64,000 nucleotides of DNA from Anaerosalibacter massiliensis (GTDB lineage: Bacteria > Bacillota > Clostridia > Tissierellales > Sporanaerobacteraceae). Positions within the stretch are counted from its first letter, which is position 1, and each line of letters begins with the position of its first letter. The notes below the pieces were generated by a model. It searched no databases. It saw only the letters and a list, made by a program, of their open reading frames with translations, and was not told where the DNA came from. Made by a program: the position numbers and the translations under genes. This document shows positions 27,091 to 36,642 of the stretch, piece after piece. The stretch is from the NCBI GenBank assembly GCA_000751555.1, contig CCEZ01000049.1, forward strand, positions 124,001-188,000. The letters are read 5' to 3'.

Positions 27091-27137
27091 AATTTGTCTC
27101 CTTCCATTTTATATTTTAAAAACTAACTAAATAAAAA

Positions 27138-27175
27138 GACTCTACAGTTTACTATTAATAATAAACTGTAGAGTC
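27138..27175 (-). terminator. terminator of the yybP-ykoY riboswitch
   Basis: Minus strand: GACTCTACAGTTTA, 10-base loop, complement, then CTTTTTATTT. The 5' arm overlaps the 3' end of the aptamer (GTGAGACTCTA), so aptamer and terminator cannot both form fully: a standard ON-switch arrangement. Confidence 0.9.
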
Positions 27176-27271
27176 TCACTAAGCTAAATTAATTAGCCAC
27201 CAAAGCCGGGATAATATCCGTAATGACGACTTTAGTTCCAAACTGGAAAGTTACTCCCTCTAGCATCAAGA
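27168..27271 (-). promoter_or_regulatory. yybP-ykoY (manganese) riboswitch
   Basis: The minus strand carries the conserved blocks in order: AGAGGGAGTAACT, CTAAAGTCGTCATTACGG, CCCGGCTTTGGTGGC and TTAGTGAGACTCT. They match the yybP-ykoY aptamer, which senses Mn2+ and often controls cation exporters. The gene downstream is the CaCA antiporter. Confidence 0.92.
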
Positions 27272-27327
27272 TTATATAACCTTTTAAAATAATTGTCAAC
27301 AATATCCTTTTATCCTTAACATTAAAT

Positions 27328-28248
27328 TCATCTATTAGTAATCTTTTCATCATCTAAAAAGTTAGTTCCTATGACACCACCTATAATCAAAATAGAACCA
27401 ATGATATGATAATAAAAAATTTCTTCCTTTAGAAAAATAACTCCTGCCACAATAGAAATAACAGTTCCTAAATTTCCAAAGACACTCATCTTAGATGCTT
27501 CAAGTTTTGAAAGTGCATAATTTGTAAGTAAGGATGTAACTAGTGTAGACAATACTCCTAGATATAGAATAGAAATTACAAAACTTATATTTGTTAAAGG
27601 AATGAAAAATTCAGAAATACTTCCATCTACTATATGTTTTATAATAGAAAGTCCAGTAAAAAATATGAAGCTAATAGTGATCATAATATAACTAAGTTCA
27701 GTACTTGTAAAATCTTTAGTAAGCTTTCGTGCCATAATACTGTAACTTGAAAAAGAAAGAGCTGATAGTACTAATAAAATAATTCCTTTAAAATTGGCTA
27801 AATCAATAGATGAACCTTTTTTTATCATAATATAGAGAACACCTAGAACGGATAGAACAATAGATAGTTTTTGATATAAATTAGTTTTTTCTTTTAAAAA
27901 ATAGGAAGCCAGAATCATAGTAAAAACAGGGGATGAAGCGAGAATAATACCTGCCTCTGATGAAGTAGCATGCATTAGTCCAAAAGTTTGAAATCCAAAG
28001 AATAATAGGGGGTACAATAATGCAAGAGGAATTATTTTTATAATTCTTTCTTTTGTATAGCTTACTTTAACCCATTTAAATAATACTGGTATAGATATTG
28101 CTAAAAAAGATGCTATAAAACGATAGGCCAAAATATCAATGGGACTAGACGTACTAAGAGCCACTTTAGTAAATAAAAAAGAAAGCCCTACTATCAACGC
28201 ATATAATAATGCTGAGATATAAGCTAAACTTTTACTTTTCTTATCCAC
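27328..28248 (-). CDS. EamA/DMT-superfamily transporter
   Basis: A 306-residue, 10-helix membrane protein of the drug/metabolite transporter superfamily, made of two EamA repeats (ISALLYALIVGLSFLFTKVALSTSSPIDILAYRF early; NFKGIILLVLSALSFSSYSIMARKL in the middle). Function ranges from amino-acid to nucleotide-sugar export; none can be assigned. The GTG start at 28248 has GGGAGG 8 bases upstream; the in-frame ATG 23 codons earlier has none. Divergent from ddh. Confidence 0.85.
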   Translation of the reverse strand: MDKKSKSLAYISALLYALIVGLSFLFTKVALSTSSPIDILAYRFIASFLAISIPVLFKWVKVSYTKERIIKIIPLALLYPLLFFGFQTFGLMHATSSEAGIILASSPVFTMILASYFLKEKTNLYQKLSIVLSVLGVLYIMIKKGSSIDLANFKGIILLVLSALSFSSYSIMARKLTKDFTSTELSYIMITISFIFFTGLSIIKHIVDGSISEFFIPLTNISFVISILYLGVLSTLVTSLLTNYALSKLEASKMSVFGNLGTVISIVAGVIFLKEEIFYYHIIGSILIIGGVIGTNFLDDEKITNR

Positions 28249-28398
28249 ATTTTTAAACCTCCCTTCACTGCTTATATTTATATTATATTGTAAAAATCTG
28301 ACTGTCAATACTGCCATCTAGATAAATAAAACAAATTATGCTAAAATATTTATAATATGATCTAAGATTATAAATAACTTTTAAAGTAGGGGTGTACT

Positions 28399-29376
28399 AT
28401 GAATAATAAAATACGAGTAGGAATAGTTGGATATGGCAATTTAGGAAAAGGTGTAGAACTAGCACTTAGACAAAATAATGATTTTGTACTTAAGGGAATC
28501 TTCACTAGGAGATATACATCCCTTATAAAAACAAATCCAAAAATTATTCATATTTCTGAAATACTGAATTATAAAGATGAGATAGATGTCATGATTCTTT
28601 GCGGTGGTTCAGCTAATGATCTGCCGGAACAATGTCCAATACTTGCAGCTTGTTTCAATACTATAGATGCTTATGACAACCATGGCAAAATACCCGATTA
28701 TTTTAATATGGTGGATGGTATCGCAAAAGAATCTAATAAGGTAAGTCTAATTTCTATAGGATGGGATCCAGGACTTTTTTCTATCAACCGTCTATTAGCC
28801 CAAGCTATCCTTCCAAAAGGTCAAGATTACACCTTCTGGGGTGAAGGAGTAAGTCAAGGTCATTCTGAAGCTATTCGAAAAATAAATGGTGTGAAACATG
28901 CAGTTCAATATACTATACCTATAAAAGATGCCATTGAAAAAGCAAGGTCTGGAAACAATCCACATCTTAAAACTGAAGAAAAACATAAAAGAACTTGTTA
29001 TGTAGTACCTTTTGATTTTGATCATACTGATGCAATTGAAAAAGAAATAAAAACTATGCCAGATTATTTCCTTGACTATGATACCACAGTCCATTTTATC
29101 ACAGAAGAAGATTTTGTGAAAAATCATTCTAAAATGCCTCATGGAGGTTTTGTTATTTCTACTGATATAAATGAAAATAATCATAGACAAAAAATGGAGT
29201 TTAATTTATCTTTAGATAATAATCCAGAGTTCACTGCTTCTGTACTAGTTGCTTTTGCTCGTGGAGTTTATAGATTGGCTTTAGAAGGTAAAAAAGGTGC
29301 TTTTTCCATTTTTGATATTCCTCTTTCATATATCTCTCCAAAACCTGGTGAGGAATTAAGAAAAGAATTATTATAA
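28399..29376 (+). CDS. ddh: meso-diaminopimelate D-dehydrogenase
   Basis: NADP-dependent enzyme that makes meso-diaminopimelate from tetrahydrodipicolinate in one step, bypassing the acylated branches of lysine and peptidoglycan-precursor synthesis. The 325-residue protein has the Rossmann start VGIVGYGNLGKGVELAL and family blocks CGGSANDLPEQ, SIGWDPGLFSINR and GVSQGHSEAIRKINGV. Length is standard. The ATG has a GGGGTG site upstream. A single-gene unit; the tRNA-Val follows about 45 bases later. Confidence 0.95.
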   Translation: MNNKIRVGIVGYGNLGKGVELALRQNNDFVLKGIFTRRYTSLIKTNPKIIHISEILNYKDEIDVMILCGGSANDLPEQCPILAACFNTIDAYDNHGKIPDYFNMVDGIAKESNKVSLISIGWDPGLFSINRLLAQAILPKGQDYTFWGEGVSQGHSEAIRKINGVKHAVQYTIPIKDAIEKARSGNNPHLKTEEKHKRTCYVVPFDFDHTDAIEKEIKTMPDYFLDYDTTVHFITEEDFVKNHSKMPHGGFVISTDINENNHRQKMEFNLSLDNNPEFTASVLVAFARGVYRLALEGKKGAFSIFDIPLSYISPKPGEELRKELL

Positions 29377-29420
29377 TTGAAAATACAATAATTTTATGAT
29401 AAGATATATAAAAAGTAAGT

Positions 29421-29497
29421 GGGCGATTGGCTCAGCTGGTTAGAGTGCCACGTTGACATCGTGGAGATCATTGGTTCGAATCCGATATCGCCCACCA
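29421..29497 (+). tRNA. tRNA-Val (anticodon GAC)
   Basis: Acceptor GGGCGAT pairs with ATCGCCC; D arm GGCTCAGCTGGTTAGAGT; anticodon stem CCACG/CGTGG around TTGACAT (anticodon GAC, reading GTC/GTT); T arm with GGTTCGAATCC; CCA end encoded at 29495-29497. Confidence 0.95.
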
Positions 29498-29506
29498 TTA
29501 TATATT

Positions 29507-30292
29507 TCAAATAAAAACTGTCCCTTTTTCTTCTCCGCTTTCTAATTTTTCTATTATATTATCTTTTTTTCCGTTTGCCACTATCATATTTATATCAAAT
29601 TTATTTACAAGTCTTGCTGCCTTTAACTTAGTTGATATACCTCCTGTTCCAAAAGAACTAGACCTACCTATTGATATGTTTTTTTCTAATTCATCAATAT
29701 CATCTACTAACTCAATCAACTTAGCATCTTTGTGTTCTACAGGACTTTTATCATATATTCCATTTATATCACTTAAAATTATAAGTAAATCTGCATTCCA
29801 TAATACAGTTGTTTGGGCAGCTAACATATCATTATCTCCTATTTTTATTTCTTCTACACAAACTGTATCATTTTCATTAACTATGGGTATAACATTTTCA
29901 TCTAATAATGTAAATAATGTATTTCTTATATTCAAAGTTCTTGAACTATCATTAAAATCTTCTCTTGTTAGAAGTATCTGAGCTACATGCACATTATATT
30001 TATTAAAAATTATTCTATAAGAATCCATAAGCTCTACTTGACCTATTGCACATAGAGCCTGTTTATAGTTTACATCTTCTTTTCTTGACCATCTACATAA
30101 AGTAGATACCCCTGCAATTCTAGCTCCTGAAGAAACAATTACTACCTGTTTACCTTTAGCTATTAAAGATTTTACTTGACTAGCTAAACTGTCCAAAAAT
30201 TTTTTATTTATAACTCCATCCTTACTAGTTATTGTACTACTTCCGATTTTTATAACTATTTTCTTGCTATTCTTTATTATATCCTGTTCCAT
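29507..30292 (-). CDS. proB: glutamate 5-kinase
   Basis: First enzyme of proline synthesis; phosphorylates glutamate. The 261-residue protein contains the amino-acid kinase blocks KIVIKIGSSTIT, VVIVSSGARIAGVSTL, NENDTVCVEEIKIGDNDMLAA and GTGGISTKLKAARL. It lacks the C-terminal PUA domain of longer ProB proteins, as is normal for many Firmicutes. It lies 11 bases upstream of proA and both read on the minus strand. Feedback inhibition by proline is usual for the family. Confidence 0.95.
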   Translation of the reverse strand: MEQDIIKNSKKIVIKIGSSTITSKDGVINKKFLDSLASQVKSLIAKGKQVVIVSSGARIAGVSTLCRWSRKEDVNYKQALCAIGQVELMDSYRIIFNKYNVHVAQILLTREDFNDSSRTLNIRNTLFTLLDENVIPIVNENDTVCVEEIKIGDNDMLAAQTTVLWNADLLIILSDINGIYDKSPVEHKDAKLIELVDDIDELEKNISIGRSSSFGTGGISTKLKAARLVNKFDINMIVANGKKDNIIEKLESGEEKGTVFI

Positions 30293-30303
30293 ATCAAATC
30301 CCT

Positions 30304-31545
30304 CTACTTTCTTATTTGTCCATCTCCTATTACTAAATATTTATATGTTATTAATTGTTCTAACCCAACTGGTCCTCTTGCATGAGTTTTTTGTGTGCTT
30401 ATGCCCATTTCAGCGCCAAATCCAAATTCTCCTCCATCAGTAAAACGGGTTGAGGCATTTACATATACTGTTGATGCATCTACTTTTCTTAAAAACATTT
30501 GAGCATTAGTAAAATTTTCCGTTATTATAGCCTCTGAATGTTTAGTGCCATAATTTTGTATGTGTTCTATAGCTTCATCAATATCTTTAACAACCTTTAC
30601 AGATATAATATAATCTAAAAATTCCTCTTTCCAATCAGATTCTTTTGCTTCTTTAACTTCTATTATTTCCCTAGTTTTTGTACATCCTCTTATTTCAACT
30701 ATGCTTTGTATTTTTTCAAAAACCATAGGTAAAAATTTATCTGCTATAGCCTCATGAACCAATAATGTTTCACAAGCATTGCATACTCCTACTCGTTGAG
30801 TTTTCGCATTGTTTACAATATTTAATGCCTTTTTTAAATTCGCATTTTCATCTACAAATATATGGCAATTTCCAATACCTGTTTCTAATATTGGCACTGA
30901 AGAATTTTTTACTACAAAATCTATTAACCCTTTTCCTCCTCTAGGAATGATTAAATCAATATATTCGTTGGCCTTAAGCATATCGTAAACATGTTGCCTA
31001 TCGCTTTCTTCTATAAATTGTATTACTTCTTCTGAAATATTACTTGATTTTAGTCCTTCCTTTATTGCTTTTACAATAGCTTTGTTTGAATGAATAGCAC
31101 TGGAACTTCCCCTTAGCATTATACAATTACCACTTTTAAGAGCCAAACTAAAAGCATCTACTGTCACATTAGGTCTTGATTCATATACTATACCTATAAC
31201 TCCTAATGGTACAGTCATTTTAGATATAGTAAGCCCATTTTCTAAAGTCCATACCTTATCACTTTTCCATATAGGATCTGGTAGTTTAATCACTGTATTG
31301 ATTCCTTCTATTATGCCATCTAATCTCTCATTATCTAATCTTAATCTGTCTATTAATCCAGATTTCATATTATTTTTTTTCGCTAATTCTATATCTTTAG
31401 CATTGTTTTCTAATATATCTTCTCTGTGATTTTCTAAACTTTCACTAACTTTTTTAAGAGCTATATTCTTATCTTCTGTAGAAGCCGTAGAAAATTCTTC
31501 TTCTGCTTTTTTCAACAAGATTCCTTTATTTAATACATAATTCAT
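30304..31545 (-). CDS. proA: gamma-glutamyl phosphate reductase
   Basis: Second enzyme of proline synthesis, reducing gamma-glutamyl phosphate to glutamate semialdehyde with NADPH. Here proA precedes proB on the transcript (proA-proB order). The 413-residue protein shows [28 protein letters not shown]-like text (written [18 protein letters not shown]), [11 protein letters not shown], and the catalytic cysteine in [29 protein letters not shown] near the end is typical. The start has a GGAGGGA site. Confidence 0.96.
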   Translation of the reverse strand: [413 protein letters not shown]

Positions 31546-31643
31546 ACTTTTTCCCTCCTTTAATTCAATTTTCGATTATTTCTAATATTATATCAAATTA
31601 TATCAAATTTTTTTTGAATAGCAAGAACACATTTTTTAAAAAA

Positions 31644-31684
31644 TAATAAACTCAAATTATTATATAATAATTTGAGTTTATTAA
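31644..31684 (-). terminator. terminator after the pgpA-like gene
   Basis: Minus-strand stem AATAAACTCAAATTATTA and its complement, with an AT-rich loop and T-rich tail, directly after the stop codon at 31685. Confidence 0.85.
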
Positions 31685-32176
31685 CTATTCTTTAGCAGAA
31701 TGGGCAATTCTACTAGCCGCTGCAGCTGCAATTGCAGCTACTAAATCATCTAAAAATGTATTTACTTCTTTTCCTTTAGATTCATCTAATTCTTTTATTA
31801 TTCCTATTTTCTCTTTATCTAAGTATCCATAGTTTGTTAAACCTATAGTTCCATAGACGTTTACAATAGATAGTGGAATAATTTCATCAATACCGTATAA
31901 ACCTTCGTCTGATTCAACTATACTTTGAAGTGGTTCAGGCAAAAGCTTTTTTTCAGCCAACTCATCTAAGGCTATCCCTGTTAAAATGGCATGAATTATT
32001 TCCCTTTTCTTTAGTACAGCCTCAACATTCTTTAGACAAGTTTCTAAAGTTAAATCTGGATAAAATCCCTCCTGAAGATGTAATACTATTTTTCCAATGT
32101 CTTCTAATTTCACACCTCTTTTTTCAAGCATATCTATTGTCATTTCATTTAATTCATCCATATTATATTTTCCCAT
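31685..32176 (-). CDS. pgpA: phosphatidylglycerophosphatase A (YutG-type)
   Basis: A 163-residue protein of the PgpA superfamily in its soluble Firmicute form: DLTLETCLKNVEAVLKKREI near the centre, ILTGIALDEL, and at the C-terminus GKEVNTFLDDLVAAIAAAAASRIAHS, which contains the paired aspartates seen in PgpA. It would dephosphorylate phosphatidylglycerol phosphate in phospholipid synthesis. It lies alone upstream of proA, separated by a terminator. Call rests on recognition of the YutG pattern. Confidence 0.8.
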   Translation of the reverse strand: MGKYNMDELNEMTIDMLEKRGVKLEDIGKIVLHLQEGFYPDLTLETCLKNVEAVLKKREIIHAILTGIALDELAEKKLLPEPLQSIVESDEGLYGIDEIIPLSIVNVYGTIGLTNYGYLDKEKIGIIKELDESKGKEVNTFLDDLVAAIAAAAASRIAHSAKE

Positions 32177-32270
32177 AACATACCTTCCTTCTTAAATACT
32201 AATAAAAATTTATATCCTTTAAAAACATATAATATATATAACTATATATACCCAATAATATAAATAAACC

Positions 32271-32302
32271 AGTAAAAAATAGTCCCTTATTAAATCAAGG
32301 GC
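32271..32302 (-). terminator. terminator after the rhodanese pseudogene
   Basis: AGCCCTTGATTTAATAAGGGACT on the minus strand followed by ATTTTTTA. Sits just beyond the pseudogene stop. Confidence 0.7.
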
Positions 32303-32311
32303 TATGCAATA

Positions 32312-32760
32312 CTATTTATCCTTCACCACAATATTGTCTTTATTACTAACCCAATCACTAAATTCTCCTACATATAGTTTTGGTTCTAAGCCTGCTTCTT
32401 CCATAAATAGTTTATTGTTCCTGTTATACCTGAGCCGCAATGTACAATTATCTCTTTATATTTTTCTAATGGTGTAAAATACTTTTTAATTTCTTTTAAA
32501 GACATTATCTTTCCATCTATTACTAAATTCATCCAAAGAAAATTTATTGAAGTAAGAATATGTCCAGCTATATTTTCAAAAGGTTCAATTTTTCCAGCAT
32601 TTCTATCCTTAGATCTAGAATTAATTATAGCAATACTATCAGAATTAATTGCTGTTTTTACATCATCTATATCTGATACTATTTAACTATTTCTATCTAA
32701 TAGCAAAGTATTAGGTTTTTTATTCTCTATTATTTAGAAAGCTACCTCTAGACTATATCA
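32312..32760 (-). pseudogene. decayed thiosulfate sulfurtransferase (rhodanese)
   Basis: The minus strand still reads VSDIDDVKTAINSDSIAIIN, then NIAGHILTSINFLWMN and EIIVHCGSGITGT in one frame, which match the rhodanese substrate loop (His-Cys-Gly-Ser-Gly-Ile-Thr-Gly-Thr, canonical CGSGVTA). A frameshift follows, and the other frame continues EEAGLEPKLYVGEFSDWVSNKDN to the stop. The 5' part has stop codons and no convincing start. A former TST/SseA-type gene, no longer translatable as one protein. Confidence 0.8.
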
Positions 32761-32918
32761 AGCTAAGTTTTAATGCCTCCTTGATTTTTCGTTTTTCTAT
32801 ATTTCACACTATACCATAATTATCAAAAAATTTTCTAAGCTAGGGTAAATATGTAACAAACTTTCTTTTATTCTTTATTAGTGTTATAATGGTATTTAGT
32901 TCTGCAATTTAATATAAA

Positions 32919-33004
32919 AGTGCTAGGGGTGCCTTATGGCTGAGAAAAGTTTTTATAACTTTACCCTTTGAACCTGATTCGGATAAACCCGACGTAGGAA
33001 AGCT
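32919..33004 (+). promoter_or_regulatory. TPP riboswitch controlling the thiamine/HMP uptake operon
   Basis: Plus strand shows GGGGTGCCTTATGGCTGAGA, ACCCTTTGAACCTGATTCGG and ACCCGACGTAGGAA, the conserved blocks of the THI element. A TATAAT box at 32885-32890 lies about 30 bases upstream. The 5' flank AGTGCTAGGG can pair with CCCTAAGCACT at 33021-33031, which overlaps the terminator stem. Confidence 0.96.
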
Positions 33005-33027
33005 AATCTAATTTTAAAAACCCTAAG

Positions 33028-33053
33028 CACTGTTATATATAACAGTGTTTTTT
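33028..33053 (+). terminator. riboswitch-linked terminator before the tatD-like gene
   Basis: Perfect stem CACTGTTATA/TATAACAGTG followed by TTTTTT, 15 bases before the ATG of the next gene. Confidence 0.92.
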
Positions 33054-33068
33054 ATATTGGAGGAAATT

Positions 33069-33803
33069 ATGTATATTGATGCTCATAATCATTTAGATTT
33101 ATATGGAGATAAGCTATATAAAGCTATAAATATAATAAATAAAAAGAAAATAAAAACTCTTGCCTGTTCTATGGATGAAAAAAGTTATTTATTAGCTAAA
33201 AATTTAAGCAAAGAGAATACCCTTATAGTTCCATGTTTTGGGATTCATCCTTGGAATGCTCATAAAAATTCTAATTATCTAGAGAGATTCGATACATATA
33301 TAAAAGAAACTCCTATAATTGGAGAAATAGGTCTGGATTTTCATTGGGTTTTAGAAGATTATAAATTTCCACATCAAATAAAAGTATTAAAGTATTTCTT
33401 TAAAAAAGCTAATGAATATAATAAAATTACTAATTTACATACTAAAGGTGCTGAATACCAAATACTAAAGCTCATTAAACAATATAACTTGAGAACTCCA
33501 ATAATCCATTGGTATAGTGGTCCTTTTGATATATTAAAAAAACTTTTAGATTACGGATGTTATTTTACTATAAGTGTAGATCTTGGCTATTCTAAAATTA
33601 CTGAAGAAATGGTGAAATATATTCCTATAGAAAGAATTTTAACAGAAACAGATGGACCTAGTGCATTAAAATGGATAAATGGTAAATATGGATATCCAGA
33701 TTATATTATAAACATCGTAGAAAAAATCTCTACTCTTAAGAAGATTACTGGGGAAGAAGCAAAAGAAAAAATTCACAATAATTTTAAGCTTTTATTTAAA
33801 TAA
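33069..33803 (+). CDS. TatD-family metal-dependent hydrolase, TPP-regulated
   Basis: A 244-residue TIM-barrel hydrolase of the TatD type: MYIDAHNHLD with the metal-binding His-x-His, PIIGEIGLDFHW with the bridging glutamate, NLHTKGAEYQ, PIIHWYSG, and TETDGPSALKW with the catalytic aspartate. TatD proteins are usually 3'-exonucleases, but the domain also covers small-molecule hydrolases. Here it is the first gene under a TPP riboswitch and is followed by a ThiXYZ-type importer. A role in cleaving an imported pyrimidine precursor (like YlmB in Bacillus) is therefore plausible but inferred. GGAGG site 6 bases before the ATG. Confidence 0.85.
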   Translation: MYIDAHNHLDLYGDKLYKAINIINKKKIKTLACSMDEKSYLLAKNLSKENTLIVPCFGIHPWNAHKNSNYLERFDTYIKETPIIGEIGLDFHWVLEDYKFPHQIKVLKYFFKKANEYNKITNLHTKGAEYQILKLIKQYNLRTPIIHWYSGPFDILKKLLDYGCYFTISVDLGYSKITEEMVKYIPIERILTETDGPSALKWINGKYGYPDYIINIVEKISTLKKITGEEAKEKIHNNFKLLFK

Positions 33804-33825
33804 AAATGAAGGTAGGTGATTATTA

Positions 33826-34113
33826 ATGAATAATGCAAATGTAAGTATTCAAGTATTGCCAAATGTTCCAGAAGAAAAATTGTATCCTGTGGTAGATAAA
33901 ATCATAGAATATATAAATTCTACAGGAGTTAAATATGAAGTTGGACCTATGGAAACTACAATGGAAGGAGATTTGAATTTATTATTAGACATAGTTAGAA
34001 AATCACAAGAAATATGTATAAAAGAAGGTGCTGCAAGAGTTTGTTCTGTAATAAAGATTGATTATAAAGCCGAAGGAGTAACAATGGATGAAAAAATCTA
34101 TAAATATAGATAA
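33826..34113 (+). CDS. MTH1187/YkoF-type thiamine-binding protein
   Basis: A 95-residue protein of the thiamine-binding superfamily PF01910: ANVSIQVLPNVPEEKLYPVVDKIIEYINS, YEVGPMETTMEGDLNLLLDIV, then EGAARVCSVIKIDYKAEG. Such proteins bind thiamine or HMP-like ligands and usually accompany thiamine transport genes. Second gene of the TPP-regulated operon, 22 bases after tatD and overlapping the permease gene by 26 bases. Confidence 0.85.
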   Translation: MNNANVSIQVLPNVPEEKLYPVVDKIIEYINSTGVKYEVGPMETTMEGDLNLLLDIVRKSQEICIKEGAARVCSVIKIDYKAEGVTMDEKIYKYR

Positions 34114-34855
34114 ATTATACCCTATCCTAAGTATTGTAACTATAACTTTTATATGGCAAATAATAGTAGACTTAAATAATATACCTAAATACATATTACC
34201 ATCTCCTACAGATATATTTCTTGCTTTAAAGAGTGATTTTAATTTAATAATAACTCATACGAAAGTCACTCTTTATGAATCTTTTGTAGGATTTGGTTTT
34301 TCAATAATATTAGCATTTATATTAGCTATAATGATGGATAGTTTTAAAATAATTAAAAAGCTTTTTTATCCCCTGCTGGTTATATCTCAAACTATACCTA
34401 CTATTGCCATAGCTCCCATTTTCATAATATGGTTTGGATTTGGAACCTTACCTAAGATAATCATGGTCATTATGGCTTGTTTCTTCCCCATAGTAATAAG
34501 TTTAGTAGATGGTCTTGAAAAAATAGACAATGATTATCTTAGACTATTTAAAACTATGAGTGCTTCAAAATTACAAACTTTCTATCATTTAAAACTACCC
34601 TATGCTATGGTCCACTTATTATCAGGAATAAAAATTGCAGCTACTTATATGATTATGTCTGCAGTAGTTAGTGAATGGTTAGGAGGAGAAAAAGGTATAG
34701 GAGTATATATGGTAAGAGCTAAAAACGCCTATGCTTTAGACAAAGTATTTGCTTCCATTTTAGTAATAATTATTGCAAGCATTTTAACTATATATACAAT
34801 TGATTTCCTTGGAAATAAATTAATACGTTGGAAATCAGAAGAGAAAGGAGTTTAA
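34088..34855 (+). CDS. thiX: ABC transporter permease, ThiX-like
   Basis: A 255-residue, six-helix permease of the SsuC/ThiX type, with [43 protein letters not shown] (the EAA-like region ahead of it includes [20 protein letters not shown]). It forms the membrane channel for import of pyrimidine thiamine precursors with the following binding protein and ATPase. The ATG at 34088 has GAAGGAG 8 bases upstream and overlaps the previous gene. Confidence 0.88.
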   Translation: MKKSINIDKLYPILSIVTITFIWQIIVDLNNIPKYILPSPTDIFLALKSDFNLIITHTKVTLYESFVGFGFSIILAFILAIMMDSFKIIKKLFYPLLVISQTIPTIAIAPIFIIWFGFGTLPKIIMVIMACFFPIVISLVDGLEKIDNDYLRLFKTMSASKLQTFYHLKLPYAMVHLLSGIKIAATYMIMSAVVSEWLGGEKGIGVYMVRAKNAYALDKVFASILVIIIASILTIYTIDFLGNKLIRWKSEEKGV

Positions 34856-34859
34856 CATT

Positions 34860-35864
34860 ATGAAAAAAATAAAAATAATAGCATTAATACTTATTGCTAT
34901 TATGATGACAGCAATATTTTCAGGTTGTTCTTCACAAAATAACGAAAATAAAAATGATGCAGAATTAGAAAAAACAAAAGTTATACTTGATTGGACCCCA
35001 AATACAAATCATACTGGTCTTTATGTTGCATTAGAAAAGGGATATTATAAAGATGAAGGTTTAGATGTTGAAATAATTCAACCATCAGAGGGTTCTTCTA
35101 CAACTTTAATTGCTACAGAAAATGGAGATTTTGGTATAAGTTATCAAGAGGATGTTACCTATGCATTGACTAGTAAAGATCCTCTTCCTGTTAAAGCTAT
35201 TGCTACAATAATACAAAATAATACATCAGGCTTTGCTTCTCCAAAAAGTAAAAATATAAAAACTGTAAGGGATTTTGAAGGTAAAGTTTATGGAGGATGG
35301 GGTTCTCCATCTGAAGAAGCTATATTGAAAGCAATTATGAGTAAAAATGGTGCTGATTATAATAAACTTAAGAATATAAATATAGGTAGTGATGATTTCT
35401 TTGCTGCTACTGAAAAGAATATAGATATTGCATGGATCTTTGAAGGATGGACAGGCATTGAAGCTAAATTAAAAGGTATTGAATTAAACTATATACCAGT
35501 TAAAGATTTGCATCCTGATTTAAACTACTATACTCCAATTTTAATTACTAATAATGAAACAATTGATAAAAACCCAGAAAAAGTAAAAAAGTTTTTAAAA
35601 GCAACAAAAAAAGGATATAAATTTGCTATAAAAAACCCAGAGGAAAGCGCTAAAATTTTAATAAAATATGCCCCCGAACTAGATAAAGAACTTGTAGTTG
35701 AAAGCCAAAAATTCTTAGCAAAAGAATATATAACTGATGCTCCAAAGTGGGGAACAATGAAACCTGAAATATGGAGTAAATATGCTACATTCTTAAAAGA
35801 AAATGGATTGATAGAAAGGGAGTTAAAAGTTGAAGATGCCTTTACCAACGATTTCTTACCATAA
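34860..35864 (+). CDS. thiY: ABC substrate-binding lipoprotein, NMT1/ThiY-like
   Basis: A 334-residue lipoprotein. N-terminal signal peptide with lipobox FSGC (lipid-modified cysteine near residue 23). The mature part starts with [35 protein letters not shown], the NMT1/THI5-like pattern that binds HMP or formylaminopyrimidine. In this family the ligand is captured outside the cell and passed to the permease. Third transport gene of the TPP operon. The riboswitch supports a thiamine-precursor substrate over taurine or nitrate. Confidence 0.9.
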   Translation: MKKIKIIALILIAIMMTAIFSGCSSQNNENKNDAELEKTKVILDWTPNTNHTGLYVALEKGYYKDEGLDVEIIQPSEGSSTTLIATENGDFGISYQEDVTYALTSKDPLPVKAIATIIQNNTSGFASPKSKNIKTVRDFEGKVYGGWGSPSEEAILKAIMSKNGADYNKLKNINIGSDDFFAATEKNIDIAWIFEGWTGIEAKLKGIELNYIPVKDLHPDLNYYTPILITNNETIDKNPEKVKKFLKATKKGYKFAIKNPEESAKILIKYAPELDKELVVESQKFLAKEYITDAPKWGTMKPEIWSKYATFLKENGLIERELKVEDAFTNDFLP

Positions 35865-36585
35865 AAAAGAAGGTGCTTCCCTAATTACATTAAAAAACAT
35901 AGAAAAAAATTTTAATAACATAAAGGTGTTAAAAAACATATCTATAAATATAGAGAAAGGGGAATTTGTCTCTCTTATAGGTCCTAGCGGTTGTGGAAAA
36001 AGTACAATATTTAATGTAATATCAAGACTAATACCTCAGGATAGTGGAGAAATTTATGTCAATGGAACTATAGGATATATGCAACAGAAAGACTTACTTT
36101 TGCCTTGGAAAACTATAATGGATAATGTAGCCCTTCCATTAACAATAAAAGGTGTTGATAAAAAAACACGTGAAAATAAAGTAAAAAAATATCTCCCTAT
36201 AATAGGACTTGAAGGATATGAAAAAAATTATCCCTCTCAATTATCTGGAGGAATGAAGCAAAGAGCAAGTTTTTTAAGAACCCTTATGGCTTCAGAAGAT
36301 ATAATGCTTTTAGATGAAGCCTTTGCATCCTTAGATTCAATCACTAAATCTAAAATGCAAATATGGCTTCTTGATATGAAAAGCAGGTTAAATAATACAA
36401 TTCTCCTAATAACCCATGATATAGATGAAGCATTATTATTATCCGATAGAATTTATGTATTATCCTCAAAACCTACAACTATAAAAAAAGAAATAATTTT
36501 AGATTTCAATACAGCTAATAAAAAAGAAAGGATCTTATCTTCAAAAACCTTGAAATTAAAAGAAGAAATACTTAAAGTACTATAA
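35830..36585 (+). CDS. thiZ: ABC transporter ATPase, ThiZ-like
   Basis: A 251-residue ABC ATPase: Walker [14 protein letters not shown] (about residue 48), Q loop [12 protein letters not shown], signature [15 protein letters not shown], Walker [17 protein letters not shown] and H loop [16 protein letters not shown]. It powers the importer encoded just upstream. The TTG at 35830 has a GGGAG site 7 bases before it and gives a 35-base overlap with thiY; a later start is possible because the protein core begins only at about residue 18. Confidence 0.92.
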   Translation: MKMPLPTISYHKKEGASLITLKNIEKNFNNIKVLKNISINIEKGEFVSLIGPSGCGKSTIFNVISRLIPQDSGEIYVNGTIGYMQQKDLLLPWKTIMDNVALPLTIKGVDKKTRENKVKKYLPIIGLEGYEKNYPSQLSGGMKQRASFLRTLMASEDIMLLDEAFASLDSITKSKMQIWLLDMKSRLNNTILLITHDIDEALLLSDRIYVLSSKPTTIKKEIILDFNTANKKERILSSKTLKLKEEILKVL

Positions 36586-36589
36586 TACA

Positions 36590-36637
36590 TTTAAAACGGT
36601 TCTTTATATCTCATAGGACAAAAAGAACCGTTTTAAA
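36590..36637. terminator. bidirectional terminator at the convergent thiZ/HAD junction
   Basis: Arms TTTAAAACGGTTCTTT and AAAGAACCGTTTTAAA around an internal loop, T-runs on both strands. Confidence 0.88.
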
Positions 36638-36642
36638 TTATA

